Of a DNA stretch of 64,000 nt, positions 48,601-60,455 are shown one piece after another. Numbering within the stretch: the first letter of the stretch is position 1; the number at the start of each line of letters is the position of its first letter. A program made the translations under genes and the position numbers. The stretch is from Rosa chinensis (lineage: Eukaryota > Streptophyta > Magnoliopsida > Rosales > Rosaceae): NCBI RefSeq assembly GCF_002994745.2, contig NC_037091.1, forward strand, positions 30,940,612-31,004,611. The letters run 5' to 3'. The notes below the pieces were generated by a model. That model searched no databases, had not been told where the DNA came from, and saw only the letters and a list, made by a program, of their open reading frames with translations.

Positions 48601-50055
48601 ATTGGTGATTGCCATACATCAGAATGCACAAGCCGAAAAGGAGATTCGGTATTTATTGTATGAGAAGAAGAAAAGGGGAGTTGTGTGGATTTTCCCAAAG
48701 CACAACCCTTACAAAAAATTTTGTCCAATTTAAAGTTGGAAGATAACAATTTATTTTTGCCTAAGTAAGACATAATTTTACTAGACGGGTGACCAAGGCG
48801 ACTATGCCATAAAGTAGATGACTGCAGAGAAGCCGACAAGGCTTGTAGACTGGACGGAAGTGAAGGTAGTTTGTATAGACCATTCTTATATAGGCCCTGA
48901 AACAGAAGACAACCCGTAGAACGATCAAAAATATAGAAATGATGAGAGTCAAAGGCACAAAGCACATGATTATCAGTACAGAATTGGGCAATAGAAAGAA
49001 GGTTTTTACGCATGGAGGGAATGACATAAACATTATTCAACCTATATGAGTTGGAGCCAAGAGAAAGTGACATGTTACCCGTATAGGTGATAGGCAGCTG
49101 ATCACCCGTTCCAAGCATAACAGAGTCGGAGCCGGTATAAGGATGGCGCTGTTGTAGATAGGTCGGGTTGCCAGTCATATGAGTGGAAGCACCAGTGTCA
49201 GGATACCAAGCTGTGTCATAAGGAGGTTGCCCAGCAATTTGTAAACCCGCAAAGGCAGTATGGAGAGAGTTCGGAACTGGTGGGCGAGCAAAGCGGTTGA
49301 TCATGGGGCATGTGGGAGCAGAGTGACCTGGTCTATGACAAAGTTGACACAGACTAGAGCTAGGAACGCTGCCTAAGATACCAGGAGAAGATATCCTTGC
49401 AGGAGTATTGAAAGCATTGGTGTTGTTCCGGCGATTTCTATTGTTAAACCGACTATGAGGGCGATACCCGAAAGACTTGTTCTGGTGAGAATGTGTATGG
49501 GGGGATGCTAACATAGCGAGAGGTGGTGGTGATGAGCAGTGCTTGGCCTCATGGTTGAGAAGGCGAGACCGTAGAGTAGAGAAGTGAGGTAAGTTGTCAT
49601 GCGATTCAAGAGCGATGACCAGCATATCATATTCATCTCCAAGACCCCTCAAGACTGCTTGAACCAGATCAGTGTTGGAGACGGGTTCACCAATGGAGGC
49701 AAGTTGATCTGAAATAGACTTAGCTTCTTGTAGGTACTCAGAAACGGTGCGGGTTCCACGAGAAAGCTCATTAATCTTGCGTCGCAAATGAGATGAGTTG
49801 GCAGTAGACTTTTGTGTAAAATAGTCCTGGATGCGATCCCAAATGGCTTTTGAGGTTTTGCAGCCAACAACAGAAGCGAGCATGGGCTCAGACAAAGTTG
49901 CTGACACGGTATTGACAAGATTCTTATCAGTGCAGAACCATGCCTCATGATCAGAAGAAGAGGGAGCTGGGCAAGGGAATGACCCATCTACAAATTTGAA
50001 GAGTTTGTTACCATGAAGATAGGATTCAATTTGGTGAGACCAAAGCAGAAAATTA
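45641..50055 (-). mobile_element. Ty1-copia retrotransposon 2, 5'-truncated
   Basis: The 3' LTR lies at 45641-45942 (TGTTGAAGTT ... GATTTAGCA, TG...CA). On the minus strand it is preceded by the purine tract TTGCGGGGGAG. The gag-pol frame is open up to the right breakpoint at 50055, where the sequence changes abruptly into a TRIM LTR. The primer site, 5' LTR and start of gag are missing. In the LTR, AGCTATCTAGATCC(T)-type repeats occur two to three times (45730-45800). Confidence 0.85.
45924..50055 (-). pseudogene. Copia 2 gag-pol, long open frame with a defective integrase
   Basis: More than 1,370 codons are open without a stop on the minus strand. Order: gag (LLWSHQIESYLHG onward), zinc knuckle CQLCHRPGHSAPTC, protease WYPDTGASTHMTG, pre-integrase LWHSRLGHPS, integrase (HSDVWQ, QSDGGKEYDN), a Pro-rich linker, RT with LLYVDDIILTGN, RNase H (AYSDADWAGC, SSAEAEYRS), and end GSAKSPN. 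In the integrase, PQQNGLVDVARTLL replaces the usual PQQNGxAERKHxxxxE arrangement; an in-frame gap removes the segment with the catalytic Glu. The start codon and first part of gag are absent. It is therefore open but inactive by inference. Confidence 0.9.
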
Positions 50056-50376
50056 ATGGGACCTTGCCTATGGATTTATAAGGGTTTGGGCCACTCTATC
50101 AATTGCCAATTGGTTTTGGATGCGAACCCCAGATTACTTTATCATGGTATCAGAGCGGGTTATCCACATGTGTATGCCTAACGACCACACGGGCTTCACG
50201 ACACCCAAAAATTGTCCACGTGTATGGCTTGAAAATTCGCCACACGTGCGGGAGCGTGTTGAGAATATATACATCTCACATGGGAAAAATGGGACCTTGC
50301 CTATGGATTTATAAGGGTTTGGGCCACTCTATCAATTGCCAATTGGTTTTGGATGCGAACCCCAGATTACTTTATC
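50056..50376 (+). mobile_element. TRIM element 1 (miniature LTR retrotransposon)
   Basis: The right LTR is 50257-50376 (TGTTGAGAATATATACATC ... TTACTTTATCA). The left LTR (50056-50144) lacks its first 30 or so bases but is otherwise identical to the right one. Directly after the left LTR comes TGGTATCAGAGCGGGTTATCC, a perfect initiator-tRNA-Met primer site. A GC-richer 112-bp internal part follows. It has no coding capacity. The truncated left LTR abuts the broken gag of copia 2. Confidence 0.88.
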
Positions 50377-50714
50377 AGAAGTAAACAAAGAAGTTTGTAA
50401 AGAAATTCAATCAAAATTCAGCTAGAAGTGTTATTCATCTACAGCTAGAGTAATATTTATGTTCAGAAACTGGAAACTCTTTGATTCAAATCAAAAAATC
50501 GATCAGTTGGTTAACATCACAGACTTGAATGAACTTTTTGGCAAATAGACACATAGAAGATTATGTTGACCAAGCCCTCACTGTACCACCCTCAAAATTT
50601 GGTATGTAAGTTACGCAGTGGGTGCGCATTGTACCACCCTCAACATAGAACTTTTTGACCAAGCCTGGCCCTCATTTAACAAAACAAATATACATATAGA
50701 AGATTACTTCTTAC

Positions 50715-50756
50715 CTTAATGTGGTCAACTTGATTCTTGTTGAAGAATCTAAAAGC
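50715..50756 (-). pseudogene. Captured exon resembling a CCAR1/RSA1-like gene
   Basis: A 42-nt piece bounded by AG (ctaaaacag) and GT (GTAAGAAG) reads AFRFFNKNQVDHIK. This resembles the AFRFFDxNxxGxI(R/K) motif near the C-terminus of plant CCAR1/SHORT ROOT IN SALT MEDIUM 1 proteins, as I remember them. The changes D to N and G to D suggest decay. It is short, so the match could be chance. The neighbouring piece at 51669-51727 (NDRNEFGVESQPKEAEESV) could be another exon of the same parent. Confidence 0.4.
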
Positions 50757-51246
50757 CTGTTTTAGACAGAAAAACAACAAAAGCAAGGTTGTCATAAGTT
50801 CATGATAAACAGAGAACAAAATGTTCCGGAATTAAAAATATATTTGGGCTTTATTATAGGTCATTAGAATTTCTACCATTTATCCGAATATTGTCAAAAA
50901 TTTGAAGGCGTAGCATAAAACAAAACAACAGGTAACAAATCATACTGGTTGCTAGGTTTACAATGTCATTGTGGCAGAATTAATATCACTTGTGAGCCAG
51001 GAGTGACGTTAACTCCTCTACCAAATTCGAGTGACTATCTAAGTTTAAATTAAACATCTTGATGAAACCAATCATGAGCCAAAACCAATAATACAAATTC
51101 CAAATTCGATTCAAGAATTCCATTAAGAATCTAACATAATAAAACCATTTACTTTACATGCAATAGGATACGTGGTTGCCATACATATTGGCATTTAAAT
51201 CCTTAAAGATTGGTTCCAGTTTAGGAAGACCCTTTAATAAACTTAC

Positions 51247-51374
51247 CAGCTTTTTGTGGCAGATGAATCCAATTGCCACCAGTTCCATGAGTCCCAAGAC
51301 TTAGCTTTATCTTCCTCAGGAGACCACTGTCCTTTTTTGACATTAGCTTTGTCACAACATGGAGCTCTTGCCAT
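51247..51374 (-). pseudogene. Captured R2R3-MYB first exon
   Basis: The minus strand begins MARAPCCDKANVKKGQWSPE, a classic R2R3-MYB N-terminus, and ends in HGTGGNWIHLPQKAG just before a GT donor (AAGCTG/GTAAGT), the normal end of MYB exon 1. Between these, small deletions shift the frame (GEDKAKSW instead of a DAKLKxYI-type stretch), so the second half reads in another frame. No second MYB exon (RCGKSCRLRW) follows. The GTGGNWI and LPQKAG wording suggests the MYB36/RAX-like subgroup, from memory. It lies in the Helitron, in the Helitron's own orientation. Confidence 0.85.
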
Positions 51375-53051
51375 GGTCAATAGTATAGAAATGAGATGTG
51401 ATCATCCTAAACTCTTTATAATGAACAAATTGATTATGAAATTACTACAAATTTGACAAAAGTATGGAACCTAAGAATAATAAAAATGCAAAAGAACTTC
51501 TATAAGTAGTCTAAAAGTACAAAACCCAGAATGCATGTTAGCAACTAATCCAACCTTAAAAGTAGTCTAAGAATAATAAAATGCAAAAGAACTTCCATTC
51601 GCAACTCAAACTCGTAAACCAATTGAGCAGCCTCACAATTCGTAATGCAGATGTTGAGAATCACTTACCACACTTTCCTCAGCCTCTTTTGGCTGAGATT
51701 CTACTCCAAACTCGTTTCTGTCATTGCCTGAAAAAACAAAATCAAGAAAAGCCTTTCAATAACATATACAAATCAATAAAATCTCAATCAATATTAAAAT
51801 TAAAACCAATTTCCTACTACTTGATATCGTTTACTTTTAGTTAACTATCAAATGTTTTGTATTATCAGGGTATATTGTTGATGTGTCCTAAAAAATTAGT
51901 TCCACTTCATGTACCAAATGCGTTGTCAATGCTGCACGAAGAAGTCAGAGAATAAGATCGAATTTAATTCTTGTCATTAGTCACTATTATGTGAGAGAAC
52001 ATTAACAGCAGAAACAGATTTCTTGCCATTGATCACCATCATCTGATTTGTTAATAGTCAGATATGTATTAACAAATCTGCAGGAACACACCTTCTCGAA
52101 AGTAACTAACCAGAAGTTTTGAAAAAAAAAACAAAACAGTAATGTCTCCCGAAGAACTCACCAGAGTCAAATCAGAAAAACACCACTCCAATAATATCTC
52201 AACTGAAAAGCCTTAAGCAGATGTTGAGGATAAAGGAAAGCTTGAAAATATAAGCTTCACCCATTTTGAGCTATGTCTAATCAGTTTCCATTCTTAGTAT
52301 CACACACATTATTTTTTCTCCAAAAGTTTGACCTGTGCAGACGTAAATAATCAGAAAATTGAACTAAAGTAATTAAATTGAGCTAATCTTACATGCAGTA
52401 AGCAGTGAGGGGCTTCGCAAGCTCAGTGGCCACAATACAGTCCGTCCTCTGTTACTTCACTCAAATCCCAGGTATGTGCAGAACTAATTACTAAAATCAA
52501 GACAAAGACTAAAAAAAAAAAAAAAAAAGGACATCAAGCCGATAGGTGTGTATGGTAATCGATCACTACCCGGGGAAGGTTGGAAGGACTGCACATCTTC
52601 TACGAACTAAGCTCCTGGTATTCCTCTTCGCTCTGTTACCCTAACCCAAAGTTACACTGATGTACAATTCCTGGATCAGCTTCTCCGATTTCTATTGGGC
52701 TATTCTGGGCACGGCGGAAACAGCTCTCCCTCCTCCGCTGCACTCTTCTCTCTCTGCGCCGTAGTTAACAAAAAATAGAGGGCAAAAGAGTCATTTCATA
52801 CACCAAAGATGAACAGTAAAATGAATAATGCAGGAGCTTTAGTATATAGTAAATATTGACATTCCTTATTTTAACAAAACTCTACATTTTAAGCCCAAGT
52901 CTGAAGCCGAAGACCACGTTTGTTTAGTTGATACCTTCTTCTCCTTCTGAAGACTATTGCAATCTGCTTCTGCTTGCTGTCTTGTCAAAGACCAAATTTG
53001 AAGATCAAAAGATGTCTTTTCATTCTCATGGCTCAGGTAAGCTCATGCACT

Positions 53052-53246
53052 GCACCTTTCAACCATGAAACCAGGCTTGGGACCCTTTGGCTGTCTCTTG
53101 GTGTTGATGACCTCACGCTTAGCCTTGGCCTCTGCCTTCAGCTGATCGTTCTTCACCTTCCTCAAGCGGAACTCCTCAGTGCACCTTGATGGCTGCCCGT
53201 GCTCTACATGCCCATGGATCCTCTTCCGGATAATCCGGTTACCCAC
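53052..53246 (-). pseudogene. RPL21: 60S ribosomal protein L21 (eL21) exon fragment, copy in A'
   Basis: Paralogue of 21811-22020, reading [11 protein letters not shown] ... [14 protein letters not shown] ... [15 protein letters not shown] after the same AG acceptor. Here it breaks off slightly earlier, with an extra A after MVE shifting the frame. Residues such as EEFRLRK and KGPKPGF are closer to normal L21 than in the unit A copy. Confidence 0.85.
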
Positions 53247-56173
53247 CTGCTCTCATTTAAAAGTATACAATCAGAAAACTTTTAATTGAAATGTGTGTAG
53301 AAGATGCAATAACAAATGGGTTATGCAATTGAACAAAAGCAGGGCATACAACTAGAATTATGAGATCACAAGCTCCTAAAGGAGCAACCTGTATCATCTC
53401 TATTCTTTTGATAACATAATTCATCTTTACAGCAGCTAATCGCATTGTCCAAGGTAACCACTGGAACCAAAAACCTTAATTTTATCTAAAGTTTCGGGTC
53501 CCTCACAAGAGTAACAATCACGATACTCAAATGCAACATGCCTAATAGGGGGAATATTTTCTTATAATCACATCATATCATAGTATTACTCGACATTATT
53601 CAGTCCCAACCGAAGCTTATTCGGAACTCTTAAATCCAGTGGGTATTATTATCAGCCATAGCAGAAAACAAAATCTAAGAATTCCCATTCTGAATGTTTA
53701 CCATGGGAACTGGACTCTACAGTACTTCCATCTTCTTGACTGTCAGATTTAGTCTCACCACTTTCCAAGTCAAACTCCAGACCACTTTCACTACAACCTA
53801 TATGATCCATTACATGTATAATTTCTGACTTTCATTCCCACCCATCTCATATCACAACTACCAATAGGATATCTTTTTGCTAAGTAAGCTAATCTATTTC
53901 TAAGATCAAGTGACGTTTCTTAATTCAAGAGACTATGGCCATCAAGCCAATAATATCAAGCAAGAAACCATGTCCAATTCTCCCACCAAAATGAACTAGT
54001 GATACATAAAGGCAATAAAATATGCTTTTACTGCAATTGCACAGCCAAAACTTATACTAAAGAGTAACAAGAGCATGACATTCTCATCAATACAAACTCA
54101 ATAAAGTGTCCATCCATTGTCATTTCTTCTACCTGGCATCGAATCCAAGATAGCAAAAACATAACAATAAAAAATGATATGGATTAGAATACTATATGAT
54201 TAATCTCAAGCTTTATAATGGGACTAAAAATACAAGGCTAGAGCTATATATACAATACACCAAAGTTTCACCCAAATCCATATTAACATAGGATTTCAGC
54301 ATTTAGCCATGAATGAAAGAAACGAAGTAACGGGGTACTCCCATTCTCTAAATCAGAAACAATGAACATAAACAAGAAATTCACCAAAATTGAAAAGTAT
54401 AAAGAAATAGAAATCAGTCTTACTGATTTAATTGTGAGAAGAGTGAGAGACCTCCTTCACGAATCGGTGCAGAGATGTTTGCCGAAGCTGTGCAATGCAT
54501 TGAGAGAAGATGTGGAACGAGACCGAGCTTCTCTGTTCGGGAAAGAGAAGAAGCTGAGATGTGAAATAACTAGGTGGCACAATTGTTTACCAAATCTGAG
54601 GGGTGATTTACTCAAATCCAAATTCTCAATTAAAAAGGTTTGTCAATCGGAGTTATTTGTATTTGGAAAGTCCAAATCCAAATCCTTACGTCCAAATCAC
54701 CCTATCCAAAGAGGGCATTACAGAAGTTGCAAGGAGCATACCATGAACACGTTGAAACATCACTTTCCTTCTAAGATAAACCCCATAACATGTTTCAACA
54801 AAATGGATATTCTCCAAGCAAATGCTTATTGATCAAAGACCAACATATGCCCTTTCTGCAGTAAGAGACTAAGTCCAAAACAAGTAATGAATCATCCAAG
54901 AATGATGATTTTCTAACTGATCCTATCATTCTGCAATTAATTTAGGATTCTTCAAGGACTTGCTAGCCACAAAGAAACACATTTCTTATAATGCACCTAC
55001 TTGGCCACTCACAAGAACAGCAGATCTAAAGGACTTCCCCAAGTTTTACCATTTTCTTATGCAAAACCAAGCACAGTTTCCTCTTATATTTGATAATACC
55101 TAAACTAGCAGTTCTATTCACAATGTGAAATAGTTGCTTCAGTTCATTTTGAGTAAGGATTTCATTTCCACTCTCCAATTCAACCTTTTTATGAATAATA
55201 TATAAGAACTCATCGTATCTCCAAGAAAATTTATCACTCTTCTCCACAAGGTCAAGCACCAAAATGCATACAAAAATCTCTTAAACAATAATAGAGAATA
55301 GAAATATAGGGATGGCTAATAATCAGTTGGAACAACTAAATTTTACCCTTAAGGCTATATATGCTTGCATTTTCTTAGACTGAGTGAAGTATAAAGGGAA
55401 AAAGTTGGAAAACCATAGCAACAGGCATGTATTAATGAAAATATCAAAGCATAAGAATGTGAACAGAGGGTTCGTACATCTTAAAATTTGAGGTTGTAAC
55501 CATGGAAAAAGAAACAATAGAAGTATAGCACAATACAACAAGCACAACATCAGCCATCCTAAACTAATGTATCATGTTAATAATATCTTAGTACTTGCAA
55601 GTTCACCAAGTCAAAACCATGTCATAACAGCAAATTGAGACCTAAAAAGTAAGGATTGAAAGAGGAACCTGATATATGGTCTATCAGCAGATGTCTATCA
55701 GCACATTCCCAAATCTATCAGCCAGAGTGTGTGCAGCAGGTTGCTCCATACATTGGAGGCATGTCCCTGCAATCCACTCCACTGCCGATAAGTTTGATGT
55801 TGCTCTTCCACTTCTCTAGCCCATCTCTATGAAAAATAAAATACAAGTGGCCGCTGAGAAATCTGTATATACCCAACAGAACTTGTTCAAGCAAAATTAT
55901 GAAACACTGCACTTGGTATCTAAGTGACATGAGAATGAAACTCTGGGAGGACAAAGAAAACAAAGGTATAGGAATACTTTTGACTTTTTGAGAACTAGAT
56001 TCGTTAGCAAGTGACCTATACCTTTTTTTCATCATTCGCTTGGTCTATGTGATCTAGTTTTCAATTGGATTGTCACCCATACAAAAACTTACATGCTTAG
56101 AAAAGAAAAATCTGATCTATAATTCATAAGCTTAAACTATAATCTGAAACTTGAAAAAAAAATATAGAAATAA
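53247..56173. other. Duplicated block with unrecognised exon-like pieces (unit A')
   Basis: Aligns with 22021-24516 and 26694-27125. The minus-strand piece LVEKSDKFSWRYDEFLYII recurs at about 55100-55262, and REVEEQHQTYRQWSGLQG near 55735-55830 runs on uninterrupted to LADRFGNV. Indels relative to unit A disturb the acidic piece near 53700-53830. No family recognised. Confidence 0.3.
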
Positions 56174-56588
56174 TGTTGTGTAAAAGTAAAAATGGGTTGG
56201 AATTGGTCTACTCATTTCATTTCATAACCCCTTTATATAGGGAGAGAATTATAATGGAAAGAACAATTACAATAATGACATTAACTACTGATTGGTTCGT
56301 AATCCATGCTGATTGATGTTAATCGGTAATTGCTTGATTCCCTCTCCGTCAATCACTTTGACGAAGGCACACAATATGTTTTTCCTTTAACACTCCCCCT
56401 TGTGCCAAGTCAAAGACGAAATGGTGCATGAGTTGTTGCCTCACTAAAAACCTTGCCAAGTAACAATAAAAACCCTGTGGGACAAAAATACATCTTGGTC
56501 GAACGAAAAGAGCACAACGCACCTTTTACATTTGAGTATGACATGTGTGTGTTAGACTCCCCCTAACGTCTACACCTCCCCCTGATAC

Positions 56589-59500
56589 TTACATTAATCT
56601 AGGGAGCTTGAAAAATCTTCGCATTCCTATGCTTTTCACATGTTTCTCAAATGTGTCCTTAGGCAATGATTTGGTGAAAAAATCTGCCACATTCTCCTCA
56701 GACCTTACTTGATTCATTTGAATCTTGAGGAGAGTCTGTTGTTGCTGATTGTAAGACAACTTTGGCGATATGTGTTTTGTGTTATCACCATTAATATAAC
56801 CTAACTTCATCTATTCGATGCAAGCTGCATTATCTTCATAAATGCAAGTAGGCTCTTCAGTGGTAGAACTCAAACCACTAGTCCCTCGAATATGTGTGAT
56901 GATAGCTCTTAACCATACACACTCACGGACCGCCTCATGTAGAGCGATGATCTCTGAGTGGTTCGAGGAGGTAGCCACAAGGGTTTGCTTGGTTGATCTC
57001 CAAGATATCGCTGTGTTCCCATTGGTAAATACATAACCAGTTTGGGAACGATATGTGGGTCAGATATGTATCCAGCATCAGCAAAACCGACCAAAACGTC
57101 ATTTGGCGTTTTAGTGTAGTGAGTGGCGTTTTCACCATCAACATTTCCTTTAGGGATTGCAGTTCCATCTGCGGTCCCTCTTGTCTCTCTGTAGGGAAAG
57201 AACAGTCCCAAGTCAATGGTTCCTTTTAGGTATCGAAGATGTTCTTGATACCATTCCAGTGACGCTGCGTTGGCGCTTAGCTAAATCTAGCTAACAAGTT
57301 CACTGAGAATGCAATGTCTGGTCGAGTAAATTGGACTAAGTACAATAATGCGCCTATTGCACTTAGATAGGGAATTTCAGCTCCCAACACTTGTTCGTCA
57401 TCTTCCTTTGGACGAAATGGATCTTTCCTTGCATCCAAACTTCGACCGATCATGGGAGTGCTAGCATGATGTGCGTTGTCCATGTTATATCGCCTGACTT
57501 TTGGACATATGCAGACTGGTGGATTAATATTCCACAAACTCGGTGTTCTAGTTCAAGGCCTAGATAGAATCGAGTTTTCCCAAGATCCTTCATCTCAATT
57601 TCGGATTTCAAGTAGCTCGCGGTTTCTCTTATTTCATCAAGAGTACCAGTTATGACATATACTACTACAATTGCAAATCCGGAACTTTTTTTCTTTATGA
57701 ATACGCAGGGGCATAATTCATCGTTCTTATATCCCTTCCCAATCAAGTAGTCACTTAGACGGGTATACCACATCCGTCTGGATTGTTTCAATCCGTAAAG
57801 TGAGCGTTTCAACTTAATTGCAAACGCACTCTGTGGTTTAGAGTCACTTGACTTGGGTAATGTAAGGCCATCAGGCACTTTTCATATATATCTCTGAATC
57901 TAGATCCCCATAGAGATATGCAGTAACCACATCCATGAGCTGCATTTCCAGTCCTTCGGAAATTACTAAGCTAACTAAGTAGCGGAATGTTATAACGTCC
58001 ATTACGGGAGAGTATGTCTCCTCGTAGTCAATTCCAGGGCGTTGTGAGAAACCTTGCGCCACAAGCCGAGCCTTGTACCTCAGGACTTCATTCTTCTGAT
58101 TACGCTTTTTGACAAAGACTAATTTATGTCCTACATGCTTTACACTTGGTGGGGTTAGCACTACCTGACCAAATACCTGTCTCTTTGTCAGAGAATCTAA
58201 TTCTACCTGGATTGATTCTTTCCATTTAGGCCAATCTGCTCTTTGTTGACATTTTTCAACAGAGCGTGGTTCGATATCATCGTGCTCTATGATTCCTTGA
58301 GCAACAGTATATATCATCAATGTGTATGGAAGATCTTTCTATCAACTCATACGTACTCTCGTAATCCTTTGAGATTTCTTTGTTCTCTGGAATCATTTCA
58401 AACATCGGAGCATCTTCCAGTATTGATTCATGGACATAACTATAATCAGAGACAATCTCATGAGAGGGATTCTATACATTGATGATTGGTTTGTGCCTTA
58501 CTCACTCTCTTCTTCCTTGGGTGAGTGTTAATCGAACCAAGTGACCTCCCCCTCTTCCTTGGGGAGCCACGGCCTCAACCACACCTCCACTAAGTGCGGT
58601 TGCAGTGCCTCTATTTGCGGCACCATGCCCCTTGTTGGGGACTTCTAACCTTGCAGGCACATTTGCAGCTGGTATATGTGATCTCGTCACTTTTACGATA
58701 TCAGTAAACGCATCAGGCATCGAATCCGCTACGTTCTGAAGATCGATTATTCTTTTCACTTCACTTTCACTTTATGAAGTACGGGGATCAAGATGAGACA
58801 GAGTGGGGACAAACCACGACAATTCCTGTCGTTCCCTTGGAAAATCTTTTTTCCTATCTCCCCCTAACAACGGGAAGACTATCTCATCAAAGTGACAATC
58901 CGCAAATCTAGCGGTAGAGAGATCGCCCGTCAAGGGTTCCAAATAGCGGATAATTGTTGGGGATTCGTATCCAATATAAATACTTAATCGTCTCTGAGGA
59001 CCCATTTTGGTGCGCTGTGGGGGCGCAATAGGCACATATACTGCTCAACCAAATATGCGTAAGTGTGAAGTGTCAGGCTCATATCCAGTTACCAACTGGT
59101 ACACAGAAAATGGTTGGCTAGCTGTGGGTCTTAAACAAATAAGTAAAGCTGCGTGCAATATTGCATAACCCCATGCAGATATAGGCAGGTTGGTGCGCAT
59201 AACCAATGCCCTAGCCACCATCTGTAGCATTTTGATGGTGGCTTCTGCGAGACCATTTTGTGTATGCACATGGGGTACAGGATGCTCTACATCGATCCAG
59301 ATAGATATGCACTAATCATCAAATGTTTTTGATGTAAACTCTCCAGCATTATCAAGCCTTATAGACTTGATAGGGTGATCGGGGTGGTGAGCCCTTGAAC
59401 GTATAATCTGTGCTAGGAGTATTGCAGCATTTCTTGTGGACAATAAAACGACATGTGACCAGATTTGCGAAGCATCCACCAGAACCATAAAGTACTTGAA

Positions 59501-60455
59501 TGGTCCGCATTCTGGATGTATAGGTCCACAGATATCTCTTTGTATCCTTTGTAAGAATGGAATGTTTTGTTTTGTATCTTTAGCATAGGAAGGTCTCGAT
59601 CCTGTTTTTGCTAAAGAGCAGGCTTTGCAAAACGAGTGATGTGCCTTTGAAATAGTTAATGAGGCATAATGGGAGGGAGGTAGTGCTTCTGGTACTTCAG
59701 AAAAGCAATGACTGCATTTGAGCTATCCTAGAACCGACACCTTGTAGTGTGGCAGATTTTTCTCCCATTTTTCACTCGAAAGAAGGGATGTCCGTGTGAG
59801 TTCTTGAAAAAGACGGATCATCATGTCACGACCTCAGTGCCATAGGCAGTCATGCAAAAACCTGTATGAGTCAGTGTCCCACATTTCATTGTTGGTGACA
59901 GTATAGGATTCAATGATCCGAAACGTAGTGAGGTACAGTCTACTAAATTGACTCATAAGTTTCTCTAAGATGTGTTTCCTTCCACAGTCATTAGATGTAA
60001 TATCAAGGTATTCAGTTCCATTCTCACGGTGTGTTTTTACATGATAACTGTTGGCACAAATTGCTTTGAAACATTTAACAAGGTTCGATTAGCTCTTGGT
60101 GCATACAGAGAGTCTTTGACTTTGAATATATCTTAGATTCTTTAGAGTAATTCTATTTTAGTAGAATGATAATCTTTTCATTCTAATAATAATTTTTCTC
60201 TAGATGTATTGCTTTACATCTTTATATTGCAATTTCGAACCATGTAAATATGTGTAGTAAATAAATTTGAATAAATTCAATGCTTAAGAATAAAATTCAA
60301 AATTTATTAATGAGCCAACGATAATCAAATCAAGGTCTTGTTCTAATTCATCAAACCATTATTGAAATAAACTTTAAGACCAAGTAATAGTCTAATTAAG
60401 AATGAGGCATCATGCCTTCACAACTGTTTTTGGAAAATAAAGTAAATAAAGCAGA
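56589..60455 (-). pseudogene. Copia 3 pol, heavily decayed
   Basis: Recognisable pieces in order on the minus strand: pre-integrase/integrase (HSFCKACSLAK near 59640; RLDNAGEF near 59340; HTQNGLAEA at 59260), integrase C-terminus (58772-59035), RT N-terminal half (57871-58320, YKARLVAQGFSQRPGIDYEE), RT C-terminal half (57450-57878, SLYGLKQSRRMWYTRLSDYL) and RNase H tail (56589-56810, ENVADFFTKSLPKDTFEKH). They are separated by stops and shifts. At the RT active site VVVYVITGTLDE stands where YVDDxxxxGT is expected, so the two catalytic Asp are deleted. Cannot encode working enzymes. Confidence 0.85.

Larger units (their letters stand above)
42627..52862 (-). mobile_element. Helitron candidate (minus strand) carrying gene fragments
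   Basis: The 3' end on the minus strand is CCCGC-AGCAAAGC-GCGGG (hairpin, 42640-42657), nine bases, then CTAG (42627-42630), and the next host base is T. This is the expected hairpin-CTRR|T Helitron end. At the other side the minus strand reads TACTATATACTAAAGCTCC and then ATTATTCATTTTACTGTTC and ATGAAATGACTC, a style I know from plant Helitron 5' ends. The exact TC start is unclear, near 52860. The paralogous unit A lacks it. No Rep/helicase is seen, so it is non-autonomous. It contains GT/AG-bounded exon-like pieces on its own strand (51669-51727, 51247-51374, 50715-50756, 45304-45376, 45138-45193), and copia 2 and a TRIM are nested inside. Confidence 0.6.
50377..52862. other. Helitron interior, right part
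   Basis: AT-rich. It contains the captured exon pieces listed separately. On the minus strand 52760-52560 is GC-richer and reads like a 5' leader without a long frame (GCGCAGAGAGAGAAGAG...). A near-duplicate of GTACCACCCTCAA occurs at about 50580 and 50630. No intact gene. Confidence 0.4.
36298..56173. repeat. Segmental duplication unit A' (direct; partner 8661-27125)
   Basis: Colinear with unit A through the MITE at 36591-37101, the receptor kinase and the L21-containing block. It lacks the CACTA, the 428-bp MITE, the MULE with copia 1, and the tandem-repeat solo LTR. It has an extra stretch of about 430 bp at 42000-42430 and a 10.4-kb stretch at 42618-53051 that includes a Helitron. Its right end is cut by the TRIM and copia 3 insertion at 56174. 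Confidence 0.9.
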
